This document shows positions 1-8,167 of a stretch of 24,167 nucleotides of DNA, piece after piece. How positions within the stretch are numbered: position 1 is the first letter of the stretch; every line of letters starts with the position of its first letter. Origin of the DNA: CAYXUG01 sp964468655 (GTDB lineage: Bacteria > Fidelibacterota > Marinisomatia > Marinisomatales > CAYXUG01); assembly GCA_964468655.1 (NCBI GenBank), contig CAYXUG010000033.1, positions 1 through 24,167 of the forward strand. The letters are read 5' to 3'. Below the pieces are notes generated by a model, which was not told where the DNA came from, did not search any database, and saw nothing but the letters and a program-made list of their open reading frames with translations. The position numbers and the translations under genes were made by a program.

Positions 1-28
1 TTCCAGCATAACCAAGTGAATTTAACAC

Positions 29-1423
29 TTGGTCCGAAAAATGACTAATCACCAAGATTATTTAATAATAAAAGGTGCGGGGGTAAATAATACTGAATTA
101 GTAGGTGAAGGTCAGGATTTGTTGCTGCGAGGTAGTGCTCCTAATTTACTTGAAATTTCAAATTTAACCATGATGAATGGTTATGATAATGGTCCAGGCG
201 GCAGGTGCCTAAGTGTGGGATCAAAGGAATTATTATTAAAAAATCTTGTTATAACCGATTGTAAATCCCCTGATTATGCAAGTGGTGGTGCCAGTATAGG
301 GATTATAGATTCAGGAATTGTAGTTCTTGATTCTGTCATCGTAAAAAATTGTGAATCTGACATTGATGCTGGATGGGGAGGTTCTGATGATACGGGTGCT
401 TGTGCGGTTTATATACAAGGTACTTATGGTGGGGGTTATTATCATGGTGAAATAATCGTAAGGAATTCAAGATTTTCAAATAATATTAATGGCGGAATAA
501 AAATAAGGGGAAATGCAACCTTTGAGTCTTCCGTGATTGACAGTAATTTATTTGCAGGAGGCATTATATCCAGTGGTGTTTTAACAATAAATAATTCACA
601 AATCTATCACAATGAACGAAATCACCCTGATATGGTCTGGTATCAGCATAGAGGTGGTGGTATTTTTGCTTATGGAGAAGTGAATATTAATAAGTCTGCT
701 ATTTGGGAAAATGTTGCAAGTTCCACGAGTAGTAGTGGACTATACACTGAAGGCGGGGACATTAATTTATCAAATTCAGTATTTTATGATAATAGTATTT
801 ATTTAAATGGTACGGCTGATTTAATGTCAATTAATTCAATTCTTTATGGAGAAAATTTTGGCATTTCTGGCTTGGAAGAAAGAGTAAATATCTTTTATTC
901 AAACATTGACGGCGGCTGGGATGGTGAAGGTAATATTGAAGCAGATCCACTGTTTTACGATCCTGATAATGGTAATTTCAACTTAAATCCGAATTCACCC
1001 TGCATTGATGCCGGTACAGCATTTTATGTTTCGGAAGGTGATACATTGGTCAATATGGATCCCGATGACTACATCGGGTCAGCACCTGATATGGGGACCA
1101 TTGAATATGATCCCCTATCCATTGATGATGAAGCTGCGATTCCTCTTGACTATGCACTCCACCAGAATTATCCCAATCCGTTCAACCCTGTTACCCGAAT
1201 CATTTTTGATCTTCCTGAACTGACAGACGTTGAAATACTGGTTTACAATTTACTGGGGAAGCAGGTTCGTAAATTGGTAAATGAATCCATGAACCCGGGG
1301 AAATATTCCATAATCTGGAATGGGACCGATAATTTAGGAATGCCGCTGAGTTCGGGGGTTTACATTTACCGTCTGGTGACACCGGAGTTTTCGCAATCGA
1401 AGAAATTGATACTGTTGAAATAG
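29..1423 (+). CDS. Beta-helix surface protein with type IX-style C-terminal tail, N-terminally incomplete
   Basis: This looks like the C-terminal part of a secreted right-handed parallel beta-helix protein. The first 290 or so residues are a ladder of short Asn/Gly/Ser-rich turns (for example NSRFSNN, NNSQIYHN, LSNSVFYDN). Next comes an EADPLF...SPCIDAG segment typical of such proteins. The last 90 or so residues form a type IX secretion tail with YPNPFNP at residues 381-387 and a final SGVYIYRL...KKLILLK strand. The start is doubtful: TTG at 29 and ATG at 41 are possible, but neither has a Shine-Dalgarno sequence or a signal peptide. All three forward frames are stopped by position 48. The gene is therefore probably 5'-truncated or frameshifted near the left edge, since the tail would be useless without export. 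No enzymatic residues were recognised, and the substrate is unknown. Confidence 0.72.
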   Translation: MVRKMTNHQDYLIIKGAGVNNTELVGEGQDLLLRGSAPNLLEISNLTMMNGYDNGPGGRCLSVGSKELLLKNLVITDCKSPDYASGGASIGIIDSGIVVLDSVIVKNCESDIDAGWGGSDDTGACAVYIQGTYGGGYYHGEIIVRNSRFSNNINGGIKIRGNATFESSVIDSNLFAGGIISSGVLTINNSQIYHNERNHPDMVWYQHRGGGIFAYGEVNINKSAIWENVASSTSSSGLYTEGGDINLSNSVFYDNSIYLNGTADLMSINSILYGENFGISGLEERVNIFYSNIDGGWDGEGNIEADPLFYDPDNGNFNLNPNSPCIDAGTAFYVSEGDTLVNMDPDDYIGSAPDMGTIEYDPLSIDDEAAIPLDYALHQNYPNPFNPVTRIIFDLPELTDVEILVYNLLGKQVRKLVNESMNPGKYSIIWNGTDNLGMPLSSGVYIYRLVTPEFSQSKKLILLK

Positions 1424-1440
1424 ACGCATTCAATGCGTCT
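1422..1440. repeat. Palindrome between convergent genes
   Basis: AGACGCATTCAATGCGTCT is a perfect inverted repeat around a central C (realistically an 8-bp stem with a 3-base TCA loop). It begins inside the stop codon of the beta-helix gene and ends 8 bases from the aconitase stop codon. The right side continues as CTAC, which resembles the ends of dispersed bacterial palindromes of the GTAGAGACGC...GCGTCTCTAC kind. It could terminate both convergent transcripts, but neither strand shows a T-run after the stem, so it is not a textbook intrinsic terminator. Confidence 0.6.
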
Positions 1441-1448
1441 CTACGGGT

Positions 1449-3716
1449 CTATTCTGCCTGCTTCGAAATCAGATTCAGCGCTGACCCCGCTTTAAACCAC
1501 TCAATCTGCGCTTCATTGTAGGTATGGTTTAATTCGGATGTTGAGTTACTTCCGTCACTGTGTGTGATTGTCATTTTCAGCGGGACTTTCGGCACGAAAT
1601 CTGTTAATCCTTCAATTGAGATTGTATCGTCCTCTAAAATTTCATCATACACCGAAAGATCAGAAAAAGTAAACGCAAGCACTCCCTGTTTTTTTAGGTT
1701 TGTTTCATGTATCCGGGCAAAACTTTTTACAATGACTGCCCTGCACCCCAAATGGCGCGGTTCCATGGCAGCGTGTTCGCGGCTGGAGCCCTCTCCGTAA
1801 TTCTCATCACCGAAAACAACCCATCCGATATTCTGGGATTTCCAGCTTCTTCCAATATCACTGAAACGCACTCCCCTGTCACCCGTTAACACGTTTGTTC
1901 CGGTTCCAATCTCTTCGGTAAAATCATTCACGGCACCGATAAAGAGGTTGTCTGAAATATTGTCCAAATGACCGCGGTATCTCAGCCACGGTCCCGCAGG
2001 AGAAATATGATCTGTGGTGCATTTTCCCTTTGCTTTCAGCAAAACTTTTAGTCCTGTTAAATTTATCCCCTCCCAGGCAGAAAACGGTTCAAGAAGATGA
2101 ATCCTTTTGCTGTCGGGCGATACCTCAACTTCTGCGGATTGTCCTTCCCCATTTGGAGAGACAAATCCGTCTTTTCCGGTTACGAATCCATTTTGAGGCA
2201 GTTCATCGCCTGTAGGAGGTTCAAGTTTAACTTCATCCCCTGATTCATTGGTGAGTGTATCCTTCATGGGATTAAAAGAAAGCGACCCTCCCAAAGCAAG
2301 TGCAGTCACAATTTCAGGCGATCCCATAAAAGCCAGTGTGGAGGAATTCCCGTCATTTCTCCGGGCAAAATTCCGGTTAAAGGAAGTAACAATGGTATTT
2401 TTTTCGCCTTCCTGTTTGTCCAATCGTTTCCACTGACCAATGCACGGTCCGCACGCGTTTGCAAGGACCATTCCTCCGATTTCCTTAAGATCGTCCAGTT
2501 GTCCGTCCCTTTCAATGGTCGCCCTGATCTGTTCCGAACCAGGAGTGATGAGAAAAGACGTTTTGGAGGCAAGTCCTTTTTCCTTTGCCTGCCTGGCAAT
2601 ATTGGCGGATCGTTCAATATCCTCATAGGATGAATTGGTGCAGCTTCCGATGAGAGAAACGCTGATTTCATCAGGATAATCTTCCTTTTTAACGGCTTCC
2701 GCCATCTCCGAAACCGGCCGGGCGAGATCGGGCGTGTAGGGTCCCACAAGGTGCGGTTCCAAAGTGGCGAGATCAATTTCAATAATCTGGTCGTAATAGT
2801 CCTCCGGATTTTCCAGCACTTCAGGGTCCGCAATCAGGCAATCGGAAATTTCATCCGCCATGACGGCTATTTCAGACCTTCCGGTGGCTCTCAGGTAAGT
2901 GGCCATTCTGTCATCATAGGGAAATACCGATGTAGTCGAACCTAGCTCCGCACCCATATTGGTGATGGTTCCTTTTCCGGTACAACTGATTGATTTTGTC
3001 CCTTCCCCGAAATATTCAATTATTCTGTTTGTCCCACCTTTGACCGTCAGAATGCCCGCCAGCTTCAGAATAACATCCTTAGGCGCTGTCCACCCGGAGA
3101 GTTCTCCTGTTAATTTGACGCCAATAACTCCGGGCCACTGCAATTCCCACGGCATGCCTGTCATTACATCCACTGCATCAGCGCCCCCCACACCGATGGC
3201 GATCATTCCAAGTCCGCCTGCGTTTGGCGTGTGGGAATCGGTTCCCACCATCATTCCACCGGGGAATGCATAATTTTCGAGAACAACCTGATGTATAATG
3301 CCCGAACCCGGTTTCCAGAATCCGCAGCCATATTTCTGAGACACCGATAGGAGAAAATTATAGATTTCACTGTTTTCTGATGATGCATTCTGCAGGTCTG
3401 AATCGGCGCCTTTTTCAGCCCGAATCAGGTGATCGCAATGGACGGTTGTGGGAACTTCAGCTTCGGCTTTTCCAGCCATCATAAATTGCAATAGCGCCAT
3501 TTGAGCTGTTGCATCCTGAAGGGCAACACGGTCCGGTTTAAAGTTAATGTAATCCTTTAAGCGTTCGGGCGCATCATTCTGTTTATTAAATAAATGGGAA
3601 AATAAAACTTTTTCTGTATAAGTTAGTGGATGCCCCATCAGATTTCTTGCTTCATCAATATTCCGGCGGTATGAAGCATACGCGCTTTTTATCATTTCTA
3701 GATCACGGTCCTTCAC
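1449..3716 (-). CDS. acnA: Aconitate hydratase, mitochondrial-type
   Basis: Cytosolic TCA-cycle enzyme that interconverts citrate and isocitrate through cis-aconitate using a [4Fe-4S] cluster. The 755 residues match the mitochondrial aconitase subfamily in length and layout. Cluster ligands are visible as Cys359 in IGSCTNSSYED and Cys422/Cys425 in ANACGPCIGQW, almost the numbering of the mature mitochondrial enzyme. VGTDSHTPNAGGLG lies near residue 170, and the swivelling C-terminal domain carries NYGEGSSREHAA. The start is a GTG with an AAAGGA Shine-Dalgarno sequence about 6 bases upstream on the minus strand. The gene stands alone, divergent from the peptidase gene and convergent with the beta-helix gene. 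The reading frame is intact and nothing is missing. The symbol acnA follows common usage; the subfamily is not the E. coli AcnA or AcnB type. Confidence 0.96.
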   Translation of the reverse strand: MKDRDLEMIKSAYASYRRNIDEARNLMGHPLTYTEKVLFSHLFNKQNDAPERLKDYINFKPDRVALQDATAQMALLQFMMAGKAEAEVPTTVHCDHLIRAEKGADSDLQNASSENSEIYNFLLSVSQKYGCGFWKPGSGIIHQVVLENYAFPGGMMVGTDSHTPNAGGLGMIAIGVGGADAVDVMTGMPWELQWPGVIGVKLTGELSGWTAPKDVILKLAGILTVKGGTNRIIEYFGEGTKSISCTGKGTITNMGAELGSTTSVFPYDDRMATYLRATGRSEIAVMADEISDCLIADPEVLENPEDYYDQIIEIDLATLEPHLVGPYTPDLARPVSEMAEAVKKEDYPDEISVSLIGSCTNSSYEDIERSANIARQAKEKGLASKTSFLITPGSEQIRATIERDGQLDDLKEIGGMVLANACGPCIGQWKRLDKQEGEKNTIVTSFNRNFARRNDGNSSTLAFMGSPEIVTALALGGSLSFNPMKDTLTNESGDEVKLEPPTGDELPQNGFVTGKDGFVSPNGEGQSAEVEVSPDSKRIHLLEPFSAWEGINLTGLKVLLKAKGKCTTDHISPAGPWLRYRGHLDNISDNLFIGAVNDFTEEIGTGTNVLTGDRGVRFSDIGRSWKSQNIGWVVFGDENYGEGSSREHAAMEPRHLGCRAVIVKSFARIHETNLKKQGVLAFTFSDLSVYDEILEDDTISIEGLTDFVPKVPLKMTITHSDGSNSTSELNHTYNEAQIEWFKAGSALNLISKQAE

Positions 3717-3875
3717 ACAATTTTCCTTTCGTTAAGTAAATTAAAAAAATTATCTGATATGGTAGAGGTAAGTGGAACCAATTAGAAATCAGCCTGTAAA
3801 ACGGTCAGTCACTTGTTGGAAATTAAGATAAATCAGTTGAAATTTCAATTCCAATAAAACACAAATTTACCTGAA
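3717..3875. promoter_or_regulatory. Divergent intergenic region between aconitase and peptidase genes
   Basis: This 159-base AT-rich gap must hold the promoters for both divergent genes. For the aconitase, a GATAAT hexamer on the minus strand (3754-3749) could be a -10 element, but no good -35 sits 16-18 bases above it. On the plus strand a perfect 12-base palindrome, TTGAAATTTCAA (3837-3848), lies 27 bases before the peptidase ATG and could be an operator or chance. I see no coding region. Confidence 0.4.
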
Positions 3876-6578
3876 ATGAATGACTTGAAGCCAATTCGTA
3901 TCATTGCCCTTTTTTTACTTTCTGTAATCTCATATACATCTGCTCAGAAATGGGAAGTGTTGAAAAGCAGTGAATCTGAACTGATTATTCATTACCATTT
4001 CAGGGAAAATGAAATTCCTTTTCAACTGAATGAAACCTACCTCCCCATTGGATTGTCGGGCGAAAATCTTCCGGAAATTGTTGTCAATCAAATAGAAACT
4101 TCTCCCTATTCCGAATCAGAATTCCAAAAATACAATTTTACCCCCGCAAGTGAGTTTCTGATATGGAATTCCCACGGCAGATTCCGAAACCTGAATAGCG
4201 GAACAATTAAAATTTCGCCTCTGTTTTTGTCAGAAACCGGCAATCTGAATCAGGTAAAAAATCTTGTTTTCACCATAAAATTTCCGGTAACACTCTATCC
4301 CGTAAGCGGTCAAGCGGGAAAATGGGAACGGGCGCTTTATGAAAACAGAATTATCAATTGGGACATTGCAAAACGGTGGCTGAAGCCAACAGAATTGCGG
4401 AGAACGTTCCGGTTCGATCAGCCCATCACACCCGATTTACTTATGGATTCAACCCTGCAGGCAGATCATGTGATTATTACTCACGACGACTTTACGGAAG
4501 CCGCGGAATCACTTGCCAATCACCGAATTATAAATGGAATGTCATCTCTGGTGGCTAAGCTTTCTGTCATAGAATCGGACTTCAACTCAGATGGCGAGCT
4601 CGAGGGCTACAAGACCATTAAAGCGTTTTTACAATTTACGTATGATTCCTGGGTGGAACCGCGCCCTTCATATGTTCTGCTGATAGGAGACGGCCCCGAA
4701 CCCATGCCGACCCATCACCAAAACTGGCAGAATTATTCATCCGATTTACGATACGTTTACCTTGATCCTGGTTCCACCACAACACCCCAAATGGCTATTG
4801 GAAGAATTCCGGTAAATACCCTGCAAGAGGCAGAAAGTGTGGTTGAAAAAACAATAGCCTACGAATCCACACCCGAAACGGGGTTATGGAGAAGGTCAAT
4901 TACATTGGTTGCCGATGATTTCAGCGCGCCAAATAATAATATTTCGCTTGAAAAAACACACATTACAAACAGTGAATCACTATATGTCAGAATTCCGGCC
5001 GCACTTGAAGTGAAAAAATTATATCTGGAGGAATACCCTGCTGAAAACAGCGGGTCTCAGACAGGCGTTGTAAAACCCGATGCTACGGAAGCTCTGTTCA
5101 ATATTCTTGAAACCGGAACTGCCCTTATCAATTATATCGGGCACGGTCACCCCGGGCAATGGGCACATGAAGTTTTACTTTCTGCTTCGAGAGGAGATTT
5201 ATTCTCAATCAACACAGGAATGAAACTTCCAATCTGGATTGCGGGCACCTGCAGCTGGGGGCAGTACGATTCCGATGAGGGGGATGCCATGTCAGAGGAT
5301 TTACTTATTGATCCTCAAAATGGCGCTATTGCCATCATATCAACCATTGAAAAAATAAGTTATTCAGCGAATAAAGCATTTATTATTGCTCTATTCGACA
5401 AACTGTTTCCTAATCGGGAAATTTCACCTGACCCTTTGGGTGCGGCTTTTCTCGGTAACCAAATCAATGGCCGAAATGAGATGTTTCATCTTTTTGGCGA
5501 TCCTGCACTAACCATGGCATTCCCCACCGGCGAGGTTGAAATAACTGAAGTTAATCCTGATACACTCTATGCTCTTATGCCTGGCAGTTATTCCGGGCAG
5601 GTCTCAGACCCGTCCGCGCCTTCCACCGCATCCGGATTCTCGCTTATTTATGAAGCTGACAAAGAAGTATCCATTCCATACACCAGCAACGGGACCACAA
5701 CGATGGTAAATTACTCTATCCCCGGGAGAACCCTGTTCCGTGGACAAATGGGCGTTGAAAATTATCAATACAACGGCAGCTTTATTATTCCCAAAGATGT
5801 GGATTATTCAGATTCACTTCGTGGAAGTTTTGGAGTATATGTTTACAAAGTAAGTAATGGCGAATTGGTCTGGGAAGGATTGGGTATAATTGACAGTCTC
5901 TATTTCGCCGGCAGCAATACACTTTCGGATGATACGCAAGGTCCCATCATTTCATTTTTTCAGAACAGCCAATTGGGCTCCGGAGATTATCTCTCCCAAA
6001 ATGAGAACTTAACGATCAAATTAGAAGATGAGAACGGAATCAATATTACGGAAGAAACAGGCCATTCAATTCGATTGTGGTTTGATGAAGACGAAAATAA
6101 TTTCATTGATTTGACTCATTTATTCATTTATGATGAAGGTGAATATAATTCGGGGGAAATTGATTATCCCCTCACCTCTGTAGAATCTGATGAATTATTT
6201 ATCACCGTGGAGGCGTGGGATAATGCAAACAACCCAACTCAGGAATCCATCAAACTGAATCTGCTATCTTCTACCGGATTGACATTGAACAATGTTTTCA
6301 ATTATCCCAATCCGTTCAGTTTAAGTACACAATTTACATTTGATGTAAGTGAAAATTCCGAAATCGAAATCAAAATATATACGCTGAATGGAGTACTTGT
6401 CAGAAGGCTTGAACCGTTTGAAACCTTCACCGGATTTTCAATATATGATGAATGGGATGGTTTTGATTCATTCGGAGATAATATCGCCAACGGTGTGTAT
6501 CTTTACGAGTTGGAAGCGACTTCCACCGTGTCCGGTAAAAAAGTGTCTCACATAGGCAAACTTGCTAAATTCCGGTAA
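3876..6578 (+). CDS. porU: PorU-like C25 (gingipain-family) cysteine peptidase, type IX secretion sortase
   Basis: Secreted cysteine peptidase of family C25. Residues 1-23 are a signal peptide, with cleavage likely between Ala23 and Gln24. An N-terminal propeptide-like region reaches about residue 180. The C25 domain runs from about 190 to 555: DHVIITHDDF opens it, LLIGDG lies in the core, and the catalytic pair is His423 or His425 in IGHGHPGQW with Cys459 in AGTCSWG. A beta-rich part follows, with the DDTQGPIISFF, DENGIN and AWDNANNP segments I associate with PorU, the enzyme that cleaves and anchors type IX cargo. It ends in its own tail, YPNPF at 810-814, as PorU does. At 900 residues it is shorter than the Porphyromonas PorU. 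A non-sortase gingipain relative remains possible. The ATG has no obvious Shine-Dalgarno sequence. maf follows after 3 bases, suggesting co-transcription. Confidence 0.78.
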   Translation: MNDLKPIRIIALFLLSVISYTSAQKWEVLKSSESELIIHYHFRENEIPFQLNETYLPIGLSGENLPEIVVNQIETSPYSESEFQKYNFTPASEFLIWNSHGRFRNLNSGTIKISPLFLSETGNLNQVKNLVFTIKFPVTLYPVSGQAGKWERALYENRIINWDIAKRWLKPTELRRTFRFDQPITPDLLMDSTLQADHVIITHDDFTEAAESLANHRIINGMSSLVAKLSVIESDFNSDGELEGYKTIKAFLQFTYDSWVEPRPSYVLLIGDGPEPMPTHHQNWQNYSSDLRYVYLDPGSTTTPQMAIGRIPVNTLQEAESVVEKTIAYESTPETGLWRRSITLVADDFSAPNNNISLEKTHITNSESLYVRIPAALEVKKLYLEEYPAENSGSQTGVVKPDATEALFNILETGTALINYIGHGHPGQWAHEVLLSASRGDLFSINTGMKLPIWIAGTCSWGQYDSDEGDAMSEDLLIDPQNGAIAIISTIEKISYSANKAFIIALFDKLFPNREISPDPLGAAFLGNQINGRNEMFHLFGDPALTMAFPTGEVEITEVNPDTLYALMPGSYSGQVSDPSAPSTASGFSLIYEADKEVSIPYTSNGTTTMVNYSIPGRTLFRGQMGVENYQYNGSFIIPKDVDYSDSLRGSFGVYVYKVSNGELVWEGLGIIDSLYFAGSNTLSDDTQGPIISFFQNSQLGSGDYLSQNENLTIKLEDENGINITEETGHSIRLWFDEDENNFIDLTHLFIYDEGEYNSGEIDYPLTSVESDELFITVEAWDNANNPTQESIKLNLLSSTGLTLNNVFNYPNPFSLSTQFTFDVSENSEIEIKIYTLNGVLVRRLEPFETFTGFSIYDEWDGFDSFGDNIANGVYLYELEATSTVSGKKVSHIGKLAKFR

Positions 6579-6581
6579 ACA

Positions 6582-7205
6582 TTGGAATCACAATTTATTC
6601 TTGCATCAGCATCTCCCCGACGAAAAGAAATTCTGCAAAAATTAAATATTCCCTTTGACATCGTTCCCGGTGATTTTGAAGAAAATTATAATCATTTCGA
6701 TGAAGGGACAGAACCGGAAGAGGTTGTCATCCATTTCTCCTACTGCAAGGGAAAATCGATCGCTGGAAATAATCCGGACAAATTGATCATCAGCGCGGAT
6801 ACAATCGTCGTAATCGATGGTAAATTATTGGGAAAACCAAAAAACAGAAATGATGCTGAAGCGATGTTGGAGAAATTGTCAAATAAAACGCATGAAGTTT
6901 TTACAGGTGTTTCTATTCAGAAAAATGAAATACACTTTGAATTTACTGAAAAAACAGAAGTCACCTTTTACTCCTTATCCAAAACAATGATTAATGAATA
7001 TATTTTGAAATACCCCCCATTTGATAAAGCAGGGTCTTATGGTATTCAGGACTGGTCAGCTGTTTTCGTAGAAAAAATAAACGGGTGTTTTTACAATGTG
7101 GTGGGGTTTCCATTGCCAAAGTTTGTACAAATAATGCAAAAACCGGAAGTTTGTAGTAAATTTAGATTAAACAATTGGCTTGAAAACGTGGTAGTTCAAT
7201 CATAA
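6582..7205 (+). CDS. maf: Maf family nucleoside triphosphate pyrophosphatase
   Basis: Cytosolic house-cleaning enzyme that hydrolyses non-canonical or modified nucleoside triphosphates to monophosphates; the dTTP/UTP-type branch is often linked to septum formation. The 207 residues are close to the family length. Visible signatures are LASASPRRKEIL at 7-18, the metal-binding Asp73 in SADTIV with LLGKPKN after it, FDKAGSYGIQD at 137-147 and NVVGFPL at 172-178. The TTG start at 6582 places the SASPRR motif at the usual distance from the N-terminus, and no ATG lies nearby in frame. There is no clear ribosome binding site, so translation is probably coupled to the peptidase gene ending 3 bases upstream. 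Substrate preference cannot be read securely from the sequence. Confidence 0.93.
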   Translation: MESQFILASASPRRKEILQKLNIPFDIVPGDFEENYNHFDEGTEPEEVVIHFSYCKGKSIAGNNPDKLIISADTIVVIDGKLLGKPKNRNDAEAMLEKLSNKTHEVFTGVSIQKNEIHFEFTEKTEVTFYSLSKTMINEYILKYPPFDKAGSYGIQDWSAVFVEKINGCFYNVVGFPLPKFVQIMQKPEVCSKFRLNNWLENVVVQS

Positions 7206-7235
7206 AATCGAATCTCATTTGAGGAGAGTTAATTC

Positions 7236-8042
7236 GTGACAGCATTTTATTCAGACTTAAAAAAACTAAGGGAAGAACAAAATATTGATCTTGCCGAAAT
7301 TTCGAACCGGACTAAAATAAATAAACGGTTTTTGGAATGTATTGAAAAGGGTGATTTTGATTTTCTTCCAAAAGTATATGTCCGCCTTTTTTTAAAAGCA
7401 TATACCAGCGAACTGGGGACCGATCCGGCTGAATTCCTAAATAAATTGGAAGAACATCTGTCGGGGGAAAAAGGTGAATCTTATAAGGATAATAAAGTAG
7501 ATGATGATCTTTCACCTGTGGATAAAGACAAGGATGATGAAACTACCGATAAATCTCCTTTTCAAATTCGGTCGGATGTAACAAAAGCAGTAATTATGGT
7601 TGCTGTCCTTATTTTTGCCATATTCACTATTAAAAAAATTGTGTCAGAACCCGGTGAATCCGACGAAGCAATTTCTGTAAAAGCCAGTACTGACTCAGTT
7701 GAATTTGATAATGATATTTTTGAATCAGATTATGAAAAAGAAGTTGTCGAAAATTTAATCCTGTTACATCCGCCGTACCAAATAACTCTCAACTCAGCAG
7801 ACTCAATCCTGTATCAAATTAAGAGTGATGATGAAACTTTAAATTCTGATTACCTGGGAAAAGGCGGGGAAATAATAAAAGAATTTAAGTCATCCGTATT
7901 CCTTCGCATTAATCACACCACTAACATGAATGCATTTATCAATGATACAAAAGTTGAATTAAACCCATCCAATTTACCAGCAGATATTGCTTACGATGTA
8001 AAAACAGGTAAACTGTCTATTTCCTCTTACCTACCGAAGTAA
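7236..8042 (+). CDS. rodZ: RodZ-like helix-turn-helix membrane protein
   Basis: Probable bitopic inner-membrane protein of the RodZ family, which couples MreB filaments to the elongation machinery. Residues 7-72 form the HTH_25-type domain (LKKLREEQNIDLAEISNRTKINKRFLECIEKGDF...). An acidic linker follows at about 76-112, then a single membrane helix at about 117-132. The C-terminal extracytoplasmic segment (about 175-260) resembles the DUF4115 domain. The GTG start has a strong GAGGAG Shine-Dalgarno sequence (7221-7226) nine bases upstream. It sits 30 bases after maf and just before the mraZ promoter, so it probably ends the upstream transcript. The acidic linker (SPVDKDKDDETTDK) is the only low-complexity part. 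A different HTH membrane regulator is possible, but layout and neighbourhood favour RodZ. Confidence 0.85.
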   Translation: MTAFYSDLKKLREEQNIDLAEISNRTKINKRFLECIEKGDFDFLPKVYVRLFLKAYTSELGTDPAEFLNKLEEHLSGEKGESYKDNKVDDDLSPVDKDKDDETTDKSPFQIRSDVTKAVIMVAVLIFAIFTIKKIVSEPGESDEAISVKASTDSVEFDNDIFESDYEKEVVENLILLHPPYQITLNSADSILYQIKSDDETLNSDYLGKGGEIIKEFKSSVFLRINHTTNMNAFINDTKVELNPSNLPADIAYDVKTGKLSISSYLPK

Positions 8043-8097
8043 CACCTCCTTAAAACAGCTTTTTTTATTTAATCCACACTTTTATGTGAAATATTAC

Positions 8098-8126
8098 TTG
8101 ACATTTGTGGGTTATTGGTTTAACGT
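8098..8126 (+). promoter_or_regulatory. Sigma-70-type promoter of the dcw cluster
   Basis: A perfect -35 hexamer TTGACA (8098-8103) is followed, after the ideal 17 bases, by TAACGT (8121-8126), which keeps the T1, A2 and T6 positions of the -10 box. Transcription would start near 8133, about 35 bases before the mraZ ATG. The MraZ-type repeats overlap it, as expected for an autoregulated mraZ promoter. Confidence 0.75.
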
Positions 8127-8143
8127 TGTGGGGAATAGTGGGG
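8107..8143 (+). promoter_or_regulatory. MraZ operator: GTGGG direct repeats with about 10-base period
   Basis: GTGGG begins at 8107, 8128 and 8138, with a degenerate box (TTGGTT, 8115-8120) at the vacant phase near 8117. The starts are thus spaced 21 and 10 bases, about one helical turn per box. MraZ is known to bind direct TGGG-containing repeats with 10-base spacing upstream of its own gene. The boxes span the promoter spacer, the region just after the -10 box and the expected transcription start, which fits repression. Confidence 0.8.
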
Positions 8144-8152
8144 AAATTTCCC
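8141..8152. repeat. 12-base palindrome in the mraZ leader
   Basis: GGGAAATTTCCC is perfectly self-complementary and shares its first three G residues with the last MraZ box. It lies 15 bases before the mraZ ATG. It may be a second protein site or chance. It leaves no room for a normal Shine-Dalgarno sequence, and none is seen before mraZ. Confidence 0.45.
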
Positions 8153-8167
8153 ATAGATTAAACACCT

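Noticed and set aside
2306..2833. A 175-residue open frame on the minus strand inside the aconitase gene
   Set aside because: It overlaps the strongly supported aconitase in another frame of the same strand, has a composition typical of shadow frames and no recognisable motif.
3862..3869. TAAATTTG on the minus strand, matching the Bacteroidetes -7 box TAnnTTTG
   Set aside because: It is about 145 bases from the aconitase start with only a loosely spaced TTG, and the mraZ promoter in this window follows the ordinary TTGACA pattern.
8043..8090. Possible terminator after rodZ (CAGC followed by a T-run)
   Set aside because: The T-run is real (near 8060-8070) but no stable stem precedes it; only AAAA/TTTT pairing is available.
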